Translations under genes and position numbers: made by a program
Part shown: in pieces, positions 17,112-24,838 of the stretch
How the letters are laid out: the number at the start of each line of letters is the position of its first letter
Numbering within the stretch: the first letter of the stretch is position 1
Assembly: GCA_944380545.1 (NCBI GenBank)
Contig: CALWHV010000004.1
Location: 62,001 to 126,000, forward strand
Direction: 5' to 3'
Origin: an uncultured Eubacterium sp.
GTDB taxonomy: Bacteria; Bacillota; Clostridia; Oscillospirales; Acutalibacteraceae
DNA: 64,000 nucleotides
The notes under the pieces: model-generated
Database searches by the model: none
What the model saw: only the letters and a program-made list of their open reading frames with translations
Told to the model about the DNA's origin: nothing

Positions 17112-18356
17112 GTGGAGCGCGCCATACTTCATATAGACTGCAATAAATTTTACGCCTCCGTGGAATGTCTTCACCGCCCGGAGATACGGGATAAGCCGGT
17201 GGCGGTCGGCGGCAGCACGGAGGAGCGGCGCGGAATAATCTTAACAAAAAACGAGATAGCGGCGCGCTTCGGCGTCGCAACCGGCGAGGCGCTCTGGCAG
17301 GCGAGGAGAAAATGCCCGCAGCTTGTGATAGTGCCGCCGAATTTTCCGCTTTATATGCGCTTTTCAAAAATGGCGCGCGCGATATATGCGGATTATTCGC
17401 GCCAAATAGAGCCGTTCGGGCTCGACGAGTGCTGGATAGATGTTACGGGAGCTCAAAAAAGCCCCGCCGCCGTGGCGCAGGAGATCCGCCGCCGCGTAAA
17501 ATACGAGCTGGGCATAACCGTCAGCGTGGGCGTTTCGTGGAACAAGATATTCGCAAAATTCGGCTCGGATTATAAGAAGCCGGATGCCGTAACCGTGATA
17601 AACCGTTCAAATTATAAGGATATAGTTTGGAAAAGCCCGTGCGCCGATCTGCTTTTTGTCGGCCCCGCAACCACGCGCAAGCTTTCTTCATACGGCATAT
17701 ACACCATAGGCGAGCTCGCCCGCGCCGATATATCGCTGCTGCGGGCTGTCTTCGGCAAAAACGGAGAGGTGCTGCACACCTTTGCAAACGGGCTTGATTC
17801 AACGCCCGTCTGCGATATGGACGCGCAGCAGGATATAAAAAGCATCGGTAATTCCACCACAACGCCGCGCGATATGCACAGCTTTGACGATGTAAAAACG
17901 GTTATGACTGTGCTTGCGGAAAGCGTTGCCCGCCGTCTGCGCGAGCACGGCGTAAAGGGCAGGGGAGTGTCGATCTTTGTGCGCGACTGCGAGCTTCACA
18001 GCTTCACCCGTCAGGCAAGGATGCAGAGGTATACGGATGTTTCGTCTGAGATAACTGCCGCCGCCCTGGAGCTGTTTCGCGAAAACTGGGATTGGAGCCG
18101 CCCTCTGCGCGGCGTCGGCGTGTCTGTCTTTGATTTCGGCACGGAATATCTGCAGTTCGATCTTTCCGGCAGCGCTCAGCGCCACGAAAAGCTTGAAAGG
18201 GTGGAACGCGCCGTGGACGATATACGCCGCCGCTTCGGCAGCTACGCCATACAGCGCGCCTCACTGCTTGCAAAAACGGATCTGAGCCGCTTTGACCCGC
18301 ACGAGGACCATATCATACACCCCGTAGGATATTTTAAGGAATATAAAGGAGCATAG
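17112..18356 (+). CDS. dinB: Y-family DNA polymerase IV (DinB-type)
   Basis: A 414-residue translesion polymerase. The palm begins ILHIDCNKFYASVECLHRPE with the first catalytic Asp. The second pair is in FGLDECWIDVTG (Asp-Glu). The helix-hairpin-helix region (GPATTRKLSSYGIYTIGELA) and little-finger domain follow. HID-CNKF instead of HIDMDAFF puts it in a Clostridial DinB subgroup. GTG 17112 lies 8 bases after AAAGGAG. The LexA box predicts DNA-damage induction. A 76-residue gene follows after two bases and is surely co-transcribed. Confidence 0.93.
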   Translation: MERAILHIDCNKFYASVECLHRPEIRDKPVAVGGSTEERRGIILTKNEIAARFGVATGEALWQARRKCPQLVIVPPNFPLYMRFSKMARAIYADYSRQIEPFGLDECWIDVTGAQKSPAAVAQEIRRRVKYELGITVSVGVSWNKIFAKFGSDYKKPDAVTVINRSNYKDIVWKSPCADLLFVGPATTRKLSSYGIYTIGELARADISLLRAVFGKNGEVLHTFANGLDSTPVCDMDAQQDIKSIGNSTTTPRDMHSFDDVKTVMTVLAESVARRLREHGVKGRGVSIFVRDCELHSFTRQARMQRYTDVSSEITAAALELFRENWDWSRPLRGVGVSVFDFGTEYLQFDLSGSAQRHEKLERVERAVDDIRRRFGSYAIQRASLLAKTDLSRFDPHEDHIIHPVGYFKEYKGA

Positions 18357-18358
18357 TT

Positions 18359-18589
18359 ATGAAACGGTATGTTGATGTTATCGCAATGTTTGACACAGAG
18401 GGAGCGATACGCCCGCTTGCGATAAAGATAGGCGACGAGCGCTTTGAGGTGGACCGCGTGCGCGATATCCGTCCGGCGGCTTCGCTCAAAAGCGGCGGGG
18501 CGGGCATAAGATACACCTGCTCAATAGCCGGCAGGCTGTCGTATCTTTTTCTTGAGGAAACAAGATGGTTCCTTGAGCCCGCGTGCTGA
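18359..18589 (+). CDS. Small protein of unknown function co-transcribed with dinB
   Basis: A 76-residue basic protein with no membrane segment. It begins MKRYVDVIAMFDTEGAIRP and ends near YLFLEETRWFLEP, and has the look of a small beta-rich domain. The start has AAAGGA 8 bases upstream, and the gene lies 2 bases after dinB, so it shares the LexA-controlled promoter. From memory, similar small proteins accompany DinB in other Clostridia, but I cannot name a characterised homologue. An accessory role in translesion synthesis is inference only. Confidence 0.8.
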   Translation: MKRYVDVIAMFDTEGAIRPLAIKIGDERFEVDRVRDIRPAASLKSGGAGIRYTCSIAGRLSYLFLEETRWFLEPAC

Positions 18590-18648
18590 TATTGCATATT
18601 TTATAATTTTGCGCGCCGCCGTCGCCTCTTTTCTAACAGTTTTACACA

Positions 18649-18677
18649 TTGCATTGCCGCCTTAAAAGTGGTAAAAT
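18649..18677 (+). promoter_or_regulatory. Sigma-A promoter for the aminotransferase gene
   Basis: TTGCAT, 17-nt spacer, TAAAAT with an upstream TGG (extended -10), 31 bases before the ATG. Confidence 0.7.
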
Positions 18678-18708
18678 ATCCCCGTTAAAAATAAAGGAGG
18701 CGCTTTTT

Positions 18709-19971
18709 ATGAAAAAGCTTTATCAGGATATGACCGCTCAGGAGCTTGCCTGCGAAAAGGCGGAGCTTGAAAAAAGGTATCAGGAGTTCAAGGCAAAGGA
18801 CCTCAAGCTCGATATGAGCCGCGGCAAGCCCGGCTCGGACCAGCTTGACCTCTCGTCAGCCCTCAACGATGTTAAGGATTACACCGAAAACGGCGTCGAC
18901 CTCAGAAACTACGGTATGCTGGACGGCACCCCCGCCTGCAAAAAGCTTTTTGCGCAGCTTATGGGCGTTGAGCCGAAAAATGTTATTATCGGCCCCAATG
19001 CCAGCCTTACTCTGATGTTTGACTATATCTCCCAGTGCTTCACCCACGGCGCGGGCGATACGCCGTGGCGCAGCCTTGATAAGGTAAAATTTCTCTGCCC
19101 CGTGCCCGGCTACGACCGCCATTTCACCATCCTGGAATATTTCGGGATAGAGATGATAAATATCGATATGAACGCCGACGGGCCGGATATGGACGCCGTC
19201 GAGGAGGCTGTAAAGGACCCGTGCGTAAAGGGTATGTTCTGCGTGCCGAAGTATTCCAATCCGCAGGGCATCACATACAGCGACGGCGTTGTCCGCCGCA
19301 TCGCCGCCCTCAAGCCGGCTGCAAAGGATTTCCGTGTTATGTGGGATAACGCCTATATGATTCACGATGTCGTCTATCCCGGAGACGAGCTGCTCAATAT
19401 CTTCGATATCCTGCCGCAGTACGGCAACGAGGATATGGTTATCGAGTTCTGCTCAACCTCAAAGATCACCTTCCCCGGCGCCGGCGTTTCCGCCCTTGCC
19501 GCAAGCGATAATAATATCGCCGCAATCAAAAAGCGCCTCAATGCCCAAACGATAAGCTACGATAAGATGAACCAGCACCGCCATGTTGAGTTCTTCGGCG
19601 ATGCGAACGGCGTTATGGCTCATATGAAAAAGCACGCCGCCATTCTCAAGCCCAAGTTCGATATCGTGCTCGGCCATCTCAAAAACGAGCTCGAGGGCCT
19701 CGGCATAGCCTCGTGGACCGACCCGCGCGGCGGCTATTTCATCAGCCTTGATGTTACGGAGGGCTGCGCCAAAAGAGTGGGCGAGCTCTGCCGCGAGGCG
19801 GGCGTTGTGCTCACCACCGTCGGCGCCACCTTCCCCTACGGCAAAGACCCGAAGGACCGCAATATCCGCATCGCTCCCACATATCCTCCCGTGTCAGAGC
19901 TTGATACGGCGGCGGAGCTTCTTTGCATCTGCGTGCGCCTTGCCGCGGCGGAAAAGCTGCTTGCAAAATAA
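18709..19971 (+). CDS. Class Ic PLP-dependent aminotransferase (aspartate aminotransferase-like)
   Basis: A 420-residue fold-type I aminotransferase of the MocR-like Ic subgroup, which includes bacterial aspartate aminotransferases. Signatures are LDMSRGKPGSDQLDLS near the N-terminus, VPKYSNPQGITYSD, MWDNAYMIHDV, and the PLP lysine in CSTSKITFPGAGVSAL. The likely reaction is aspartate plus 2-oxoglutarate to oxaloacetate plus glutamate, though the exact substrate is not provable. ATG 18709 is 8 bases after GGAGG, so the longer frame from 18649 is rejected. It is a single-gene unit with promoter and terminator. Confidence 0.88.
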   Translation: MKKLYQDMTAQELACEKAELEKRYQEFKAKDLKLDMSRGKPGSDQLDLSSALNDVKDYTENGVDLRNYGMLDGTPACKKLFAQLMGVEPKNVIIGPNASLTLMFDYISQCFTHGAGDTPWRSLDKVKFLCPVPGYDRHFTILEYFGIEMINIDMNADGPDMDAVEEAVKDPCVKGMFCVPKYSNPQGITYSDGVVRRIAALKPAAKDFRVMWDNAYMIHDVVYPGDELLNIFDILPQYGNEDMVIEFCSTSKITFPGAGVSALAASDNNIAAIKKRLNAQTISYDKMNQHRHVEFFGDANGVMAHMKKHAAILKPKFDIVLGHLKNELEGLGIASWTDPRGGYFISLDVTEGCAKRVGELCREAGVVLTTVGATFPYGKDPKDRNIRIAPTYPPVSELDTAAELLCICVRLAAAEKLLAK

Positions 19972-19985
19972 AATAAAGCTTCATT

Positions 19986-20027
19986 CGGCGGGTATCCCCT
20001 CAGGCGGAAAAGCCCGCCGTTTGTTTT
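19986..20027 (+). terminator. Intrinsic terminator after the aminotransferase gene
   Basis: Perfect stem CGGCGGG/CCCGCCG with a 20-base loop, followed by TTTGTTTT. Confidence 0.65.
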
Positions 20028-20036
20028 GAGGTAAAA

Positions 20037-20933
20037 ATGACTTCTAAATTCAGTTCTCTAAGCCGTAAAACGCAGGGCGTGATCTTCATCGTCCTTTCCG
20101 CGCTCAGCTTTACGGGTATGAACACCTTTGTGCGCCTTGCCGGCGATCTGCCCACTATGCAAAAGGTGTTTTTCAGAAATTTTGTTGCAATGATATTCGC
20201 GTTTTTGGCAATGGTAAAGGCGCGTGATTCCTTCAAGCCCAAAAAGGGCAGCCTGCCGCTTTTGCTGCTGCGCTCCGCCGCGGGGCTCGGCGGGATATTC
20301 GGCAATTTTTACGCGCTTGATAAGATAGAGCTTTCAAACGCTTCGATGCTCAATAAGATGAGCCCGTTTTTCGCGCTGATCTTCTCCGCGCTGTTTTTAA
20401 AGGAAAGGGTCAAGCCCAAGCAGGCGCTGGCAATAGCCGCGGCGTTTGCAGGCGCGCTCTTTATAATCAAGCCCTCGTTCGGAAATTCGGACCTGCTCGC
20501 CTCCCTTGCCGGCTTTGCCGGCGGTATGGCTGCCGGAGGCGCCTACACCTGCGTTCGCAAGCTCGGCCTGATGGGCGAGAACGGCCGCCTCATCGTGCTG
20601 TTCTTCTCCGTGTTCTCCTGCGTGCTCACAGCGCCGTATCTCATATTCAATTATCATTATATGAGCGCCCTTCAGTGGCTTTCGCTTCTTATGGCGGGGC
20701 TCTTCGCCGCCGGCGGTCAGTTTGCCATAACCGCCGCCTATACGCGCGCCCCCAGCCGCGAGATATCGGTTTACGATTATTCGCAGATAATCTTTGCGGC
20801 AGTCGTCGGCTTCTTCGTATTCGGCGATGTTCCTGACCTGCTGTCTTTTGTGGGTTATATTATCATCATCGCAATGGCTGTTTGGATGTTCATATACAAT
20901 AACAGGCATTCGCCCCTTGAAAACCGCGGATAG
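20037..20933 (+). CDS. EamA-family (drug/metabolite transporter) exporter
   Basis: A 298-residue membrane protein with ten predicted helices arranged as two EamA repeats. The first repeat has VIFIVLSALSFTGMNTFVRL and LDKIELSNASMLNKMSPFFALIFS; the second has YTRAPSREISVYDYSQIIFAAV. Such DMT transporters export amino acids, nucleotides or other metabolites, and the substrate cannot be inferred. ATG 20037 follows GAGG. No neighbour suggests a pathway. Confidence 0.88.
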   Translation: MTSKFSSLSRKTQGVIFIVLSALSFTGMNTFVRLAGDLPTMQKVFFRNFVAMIFAFLAMVKARDSFKPKKGSLPLLLLRSAAGLGGIFGNFYALDKIELSNASMLNKMSPFFALIFSALFLKERVKPKQALAIAAAFAGALFIIKPSFGNSDLLASLAGFAGGMAAGGAYTCVRKLGLMGENGRLIVLFFSVFSCVLTAPYLIFNYHYMSALQWLSLLMAGLFAAGGQFAITAAYTRAPSREISVYDYSQIIFAAVVGFFVFGDVPDLLSFVGYIIIIAMAVWMFIYNNRHSPLENRG

Positions 20934-20950
20934 CATCTATATATAGGTGT
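20934..20950 (+). promoter_or_regulatory. Possible NrdR-box-like palindrome upstream of nrdR
   Basis: CATCTATATATAGGTGT contains a perfect CTATATATAG palindrome just after the EamA stop and 14 bases before the nrdR -35. It resembles an NrdR box (ACACTATATATAGTGT) with an extra base in each half. The match is imperfect. Confidence 0.35.
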
Positions 20951-20963
20951 AAAGTAAAAGCAC

Positions 20964-20992
20964 TTGCATTTGTCTATATGTTGTGTTATAAT
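20964..20992 (+). promoter_or_regulatory. Sigma-A promoter for nrdR
   Basis: TTGCAT, 17-nt spacer, TATAAT, 34 bases upstream of the GTG start. Confidence 0.8.
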
Positions 20993-21026
20993 GTTTTTCG
21001 CTAACAAATTTAAGGGGGTATTTATC

Positions 21027-21470
21027 GTGAGATGTCCGTTTTGCGGCTGCGAGGAGAGCAAGGTCATAGACTCCCGCCCCACAGATGAAAATGAAAGGAT
21101 ACGCCGCCGCCGCGAGTGCGTTCAGTGCGGCAAACGCTTCACAACATATGAAGTGATAGAAGATGTTCCCATTATCGTTATAAAAAAGGATAAGAGCCGC
21201 GAGGCGTTCGACAGGAATAAGATCCTCAAGGGTATGCTGCGCGCGTGTGAAAAAAGGCCCGTCACCACCGGTGAGCTTGAAACCGCAATATCGGAGATAG
21301 AGGCAACCCTTCAAAGCGCAACGGACCGCGAGGTAACCAGCGTGCGCATAGGCGAGCTTATTATGGAAAAGCTCCGTCTTATAGACGAGGTAGCCTATGT
21401 CCGCTTCGCCTCCGTATATAAGGAGTTTGATTCCGCCTCCGCTTTTATAGAGGAGATTTCAAAGCTCTGA
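21027..21470 (+). CDS. nrdR: Transcriptional repressor NrdR
   Basis: A 147-residue NrdR, the ATP/dATP-sensing repressor of ribonucleotide reductase genes. The N-terminal zinc ribbon has C3, C6, C31 and C34 (RCPFCGC, then ECVQCGKRFTT). An ATP-cone domain follows (IIVIKKDKSREAFDRNKILK to the end). The GTG at 21027 is 8 bases after GGGGG and gives the canonical MRCPFCG start, so the longer frame from 20964 is rejected. No nrd structural genes are in the window. It is followed by an intrinsic terminator. Confidence 0.96.
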   Translation: MRCPFCGCEESKVIDSRPTDENERIRRRRECVQCGKRFTTYEVIEDVPIIVIKKDKSREAFDRNKILKGMLRACEKRPVTTGELETAISEIEATLQSATDREVTSVRIGELIMEKLRLIDEVAYVRFASVYKEFDSASAFIEEISKL

Positions 21471-21483
21471 CAGCAGCATAAGC

Positions 21484-21515
21484 AAGGCGCTGGCCCGTGT
21501 CGGCCGGCGCTTTTT
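21484..21515 (+). terminator. Intrinsic terminator after nrdR
   Basis: A 12-bp stem AAGGCGCTGGCC/GGCCGGCGCTTT with two G-T pairs and a 6-base loop, ending in five T. Confidence 0.8.
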
Positions 21516-21569
21516 AATATCCGCTCAATTTATGTTGGAATCAGCCTGTTCGGTCAGTTTAGGAGATAT

Positions 21570-22013
21570 ATGAAAATCAGAGCCGTAGAAAAAAACAAAA
21601 AGCAGTATCTTGCGCTCTTGCTGCTCGCAGATGAGCAGGAGAGTATGATAGACCGCTATCTTGAGCGCGGCAGGATGTATGCCCTTGACGACGGCGGCGT
21701 AAAAGCCGTGTGCGTCGTTACGGACGAGGGAAACGGCGTTTTGGAGATTAAAAACATAGCCGTTGACGCCGAATATCAGCGCCGCGGCTTCGGCAGAGCG
21801 CTCGTGTCTTTCGTTGAAGAAAAATACCGCCGTTCGTTTCACACGCTGCGAGTCGGCACGGGCGACAGCCCCGCAACCGTGCCTTTTTACGAAAAATGCG
21901 GCTTTGAGCGCGCCTTTGTCATCAGAGATTTCTTTACGGATAATTATGACCGCCCGATATACGACGGCGGCGTCAGGCTTAAGGATATGCTGGTGCTTGA
22001 AAAGAAAATATAG
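21570..22013 (+). CDS. GNAT-family N-acetyltransferase
   Basis: A 147-residue GNAT. The acetyl-CoA site shows as IKNIAVDAEYQRRGFGRALVSF (motif A, Q/RxxGxG) and the C-terminal PFYEKCGF motif B. The target cannot be inferred. ATG 21570 follows TAGGAG at normal spacing. The protein begins with an unusual Lys-rich stretch (VEKNKKQYLALLLL). It lies between the nrdR terminator and another GNAT, but the two GNATs are not close paralogues. Confidence 0.87.
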   Translation: MKIRAVEKNKKQYLALLLLADEQESMIDRYLERGRMYALDDGGVKAVCVVTDEGNGVLEIKNIAVDAEYQRRGFGRALVSFVEEKYRRSFHTLRVGTGDSPATVPFYEKCGFERAFVIRDFFTDNYDRPIYDGGVRLKDMLVLEKKI

Positions 22014-22144
22014 CTCCAGCGCCCCTTTCCGGCGTTAGTCGCGCACTCTTTGATTACGGTAAGCTCGGCGGAAATGTTCAGTTTTCACTGTGATTTTCAA
22101 TATGCAAAGCAGGTGCAAAAAATAAGAGCTTGGCGGTGAATTTG

Positions 22145-22573
22145 ATGATAAGAAAGTTTAAAAACGGCGATTTAGCCGCCGTAATGCAGATATGGCTTGA
22201 TGCAAACATAGATAGTCACAGCTTTATATCAAAGGATTATTGGAAAAATAATTTTGAACCGGTAAAGGAAATGATGCCTCACGCGCAGGTGTATGTATAT
22301 GAAGACGATGCCTCAAAGCAGCTTTACGGTTTTATCGGTCTTACCGGGAATTATATTGAAGGGCTGTTCATAAGAAGCAATGTTCGGGGACTCGGATTCG
22401 GCAGGCAGCTTTTGGAATATGTTAAAAGCATCGAGCCGAATATAAAGCTGAGCGTGTATAAAAAGAATGTGCGCGCGATCCGGTTTTATAACAGAGAGGG
22501 CTTCGTTGCTGTATCGGAGAAAATTGATAATAACACAGGCGAAAAAGAGCTTCTTATGGCTTGGAACTGCTGA
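22145..22573 (+). CDS. GNAT-family N-acetyltransferase, AT-richer than its neighbours
   Basis: A 142-residue GNAT with IEGLFIRSNVRGLGFGRQLLEY (acetyl-CoA loop) and VRAIRFYNREGFVAV (motif B). The N-terminus MIRKFKNGDLAAVMQIWLDAN resembles the YjaB/YiaC-type acetyltransferases. ATG 22145 is preferred over TTG 22130 because GGCGGTGA is placed for it. The codon choice is noticeably AT-richer than surrounding genes, which may mean a recent arrival. The 130 bases upstream hold no feature I can recognise. Confidence 0.85.
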   Translation: MIRKFKNGDLAAVMQIWLDANIDSHSFISKDYWKNNFEPVKEMMPHAQVYVYEDDASKQLYGFIGLTGNYIEGLFIRSNVRGLGFGRQLLEYVKSIEPNIKLSVYKKNVRAIRFYNREGFVAVSEKIDNNTGEKELLMAWNC

Positions 22574-22679
22574 ACGGCTCGGTGCTCGGTAAAAAGCCGG
22601 ATATCCGCCGCCCGCAATTTGCATACAGAGTTAAACAAAGGCGGTCGTCGCCCCGTCGGCGCCGTTAATATTTAATTAC

Positions 22680-22708
22680 TTGATTTTTAAATAAAAAGAG
22701 TGTAAAAT
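22680..22708 (+). promoter_or_regulatory. Sigma-A promoter for the DUF1648 gene
   Basis: TTGATT, 17-nt spacer, TAAAAT, with GGGGGTTGGAG before the ATG at 22729. Confidence 0.7.
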
Positions 22709-22728
22709 AACGCAAAGGGGGTTGGAGT

Positions 22729-23082
22729 ATGAAAAACACCTTGTCTTTCAATGCGCCGCCGTGGATAGTCACGGTTTTCAGCTTTGTTCTTACGCTCGGC
22801 CTTTGCGCGGCGTTTTTCGCCTTTTTGCCCAATCTTCCGGAAACGGTGCCGGTTCATTATTCAAACGGCGTCGGGGTAGACAGATGGGGCGAGCGCTCCG
22901 AGCTTATCGGACTGCCGGTTATGGCGCTCGTGATTTCCGCCGCGGCGTTTGTGATATCCGCCGTTTGCATCAAAAAGCAGCTTTCCGGCTTCGCTTATTT
23001 TGCGAGCGGATTATCGCTGTTCGTAACGCTTGTGCTTTCCCTTGTTGCGGCGATGTTTATAAGAATCGCGCTTCAGGGCTGA
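22729..23082 (+). CDS. DUF1648-domain membrane protein
   Basis: A 117-residue protein with three predicted helices. Between the first and second lies the DUF1648 signature LPETVPVHYSNGVGVDRWGE. In larger family members (SdpI-type) this domain is fused to further helices and linked to immunity or signalling; here only the DUF1648 part is present. The ATG lies after GTTGGAGT. Function unknown. It has its own promoter and lies just before ilvD, possibly co-transcribed with it. Confidence 0.8.
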   Translation: MKNTLSFNAPPWIVTVFSFVLTLGLCAAFFAFLPNLPETVPVHYSNGVGVDRWGERSELIGLPVMALVISAAAFVISAVCIKKQLSGFAYFASGLSLFVTLVLSLVAAMFIRIALQG

Positions 23083-23123
23083 TTGAATTTTTTCCGCTGA
23101 CGCGGGTTTAGGAGATGTTTTAT

Positions 23124-24785
23124 ATGAGATCCGATTTGATTAAGAAAGGTCCCGGCAGGGCGTCGCACCGTTCGCTTTTAAGAGCGCTCGGCATAGACGA
23201 GCTTGAGATGAAAAGACCGTTTATAGCCGTTGTAAATTCAAAAAGCGATTATATCCCCGGCCATATGCACCTTGATAAGATTGCAGAGCAGGTAAAGGCG
23301 GGAATAAGAAACGCCGGCGGCGTTCCGTTTGAGTTCAACACCATCGGCGTTTGCGACGGCATCGCTATGAACCATAAGGGTATGAAGTACAGCCTCTGCT
23401 CGCGCGAGCTTATCGCGGATTCCATAGAGGTAATGCTCACCGCCCATCCGCTTGACGCCGTTGTTTTTATCCCCAACTGCGACAAGATCGTTCCCGGTAT
23501 GCTGCTTGCAGCGTGCCGTATGAACCTGCCCAGCATCTTTATCTCCGGCGGTCCCATGCTCCCCGGCAAAAGCACCGAAACCGATACCGGCATCGGCCTT
23601 TCGGAGATGTTTGAGTATTCCGGCAAGTATTTCGCCGGCAATATGAGCCTTGAAAATCTTGAGAGCTGCGCCTTTACGGCGTGCCCCACCTGCGGCTCGT
23701 GCAGCGGTATGTATACCGCGAATTCAATGAATTGCCTTACGGAAACCATCGGTATGTCGCTTCCCGGCTCCGGCACTATCCCGGCGGTTATGAGCGCGCG
23801 CCTGCGCCTTGCCAAGGAAACGGGCGAAAGGGTTATGGAGCTGCTTGAAAAGGATATAAAGCCAAGCGACATCATCACCGAAAAGGCGGTTGAAAACGCC
23901 ATACGCACCGATATGGCCATCGGCTGCTCAACAAACACGATTCTTCACCTCACGGCTATCGCCCACGCGGCGGGCCACGATATCAGCCTTAAGGACCTTG
24001 ATTCTTACGGCAGGAAAACTCCGCAGATATGCAAGCTCAACCCAGCGTCAAGCGTCTTTATCACAGACCTTAACGAGGTTGGCGGTATGCAGGCGGTAAT
24101 GAAGGAGCTTGCAAGGGGCGGCCTTATCAATACGGACGCTCTTACCGTCAGCGGCACGGTTGCAGACAGGATCGCAAAAGCCCCCGATGCGGACGGCAGC
24201 ATCATCCGCACGCTTGAGGAGCCGTTTTCAAAGGACGGCGGCATTGCCGTTCTCTGGGGCAATCTTGCCGAGGAGGGCTCCGTCGTTAAAAAGGGCGCCG
24301 TTCTGCCCGAAATGATGCAGCACAAGGGCCCTGCAAGATGCTTTGACAGCGAGGAAGAGGCGATAGAGGCTATAAACGGCGGCAAGATAACCGCCGGCGA
24401 TGTGGTCGTTATCAGATATGAAGGCCCCAAGGGCGGCCCCGGAATGAGGGAGATGCTCTCTCCCACCTCCGCAATCATCGGTATGGGGCTCGGCAGCTCC
24501 GTTGCGCTTCTTACGGACGGCCGCTTCAGCGGCGCAACAAGGGGCGCGGCGATCGGCCATGTCAGCCCGGAGGCTGCCGCGGGCGGCAATATCGCCCTTG
24601 TTGAAGACGGCGATGAGATAGAGATAGACATTCCCGCAAGAGTCCTGCGCGTCAATATTTCGGACGAGGAGCTTGAAAAGAGAAGAGCCGCGTGGCATCC
24701 GCCCGTGCGCGAGCTCACCGGTTATATCAAAAGATACGCCCAGCATGTTACAAGCGGCGCAAAGGGCGCTGTGTTTGACGACTGA
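23124..24785 (+). CDS. ilvD: Dihydroxy-acid dehydratase
   Basis: A 553-residue IlvD that dehydrates 2,3-dihydroxy acids to 2-keto acids in valine, leucine and isoleucine synthesis. It carries an Fe-S cluster: [11 protein letters not shown] and [20 protein letters not shown] hold the ligands. [20 protein letters not shown] near the C-terminus is the usual catalytic block. ATG 23124 lies 9 bases after AGGAG, while ATG 23115 directly abuts it, so the shorter form is chosen. No other branched-chain gene or T-box leader is nearby. Confidence 0.96.
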   Translation: MRSDLIKKGPGRASHRSLLRALGIDELEMKRPFIAVVNSKSDYIPGHMHLDKIAEQVKAGIRNAGGVPFEFNTIGVCDGIAMNHKGMKYSLCSRELIADSIEVMLTAHPLDAVVFIPNCDKIVPGMLLAACRMNLPSIFISGGPMLPGKSTETDTGIGLSEMFEYSGKYFAGNMSLENLESCAFTACPTCGSCSGMYTANSMNCLTETIGMSLPGSGTIPAVMSARLRLAKETGERVMELLEKDIKPSDIITEKAVENAIRTDMAIGCSTNTILHLTAIAHAAGHDISLKDLDSYGRKTPQICKLNPASSVFITDLNEVGGMQAVMKELARGGLINTDALTVSGTVADRIAKAPDADGSIIRTLEEPFSKDGGIAVLWGNLAEEGSVVKKGAVLPEMMQHKGPARCFDSEEEAIEAINGGKITAGDVVVIRYEGPKGGPGMREMLSPTSAIIGMGLGSSVALLTDGRFSGATRGAAIGHVSPEAAAGGNIALVEDGDEIEIDIPARVLRVNISDEELEKRRAAWHPPVRELTGYIKRYAQHVTSGAKGAVFDD

Positions 24786-24838
24786 TCCACACCGCGCGCC
24801 GCGTTTTGCGGCTTGATGCTTAAAAGGAAGGTGCAGCT

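Noticed and set aside
22722..23111. 129-codon frame overlapping the DUF1648 gene
   Set aside because: An out-of-frame shadow; the DUF1648 frame has the domain signature, three helices and the correctly placed ribosome site.
24786..24838. Small GC hairpin after ilvD
   Set aside because: GCCGC/GCGGC is short and followed by TTGATG rather than a T-run, so it is not called a terminator.
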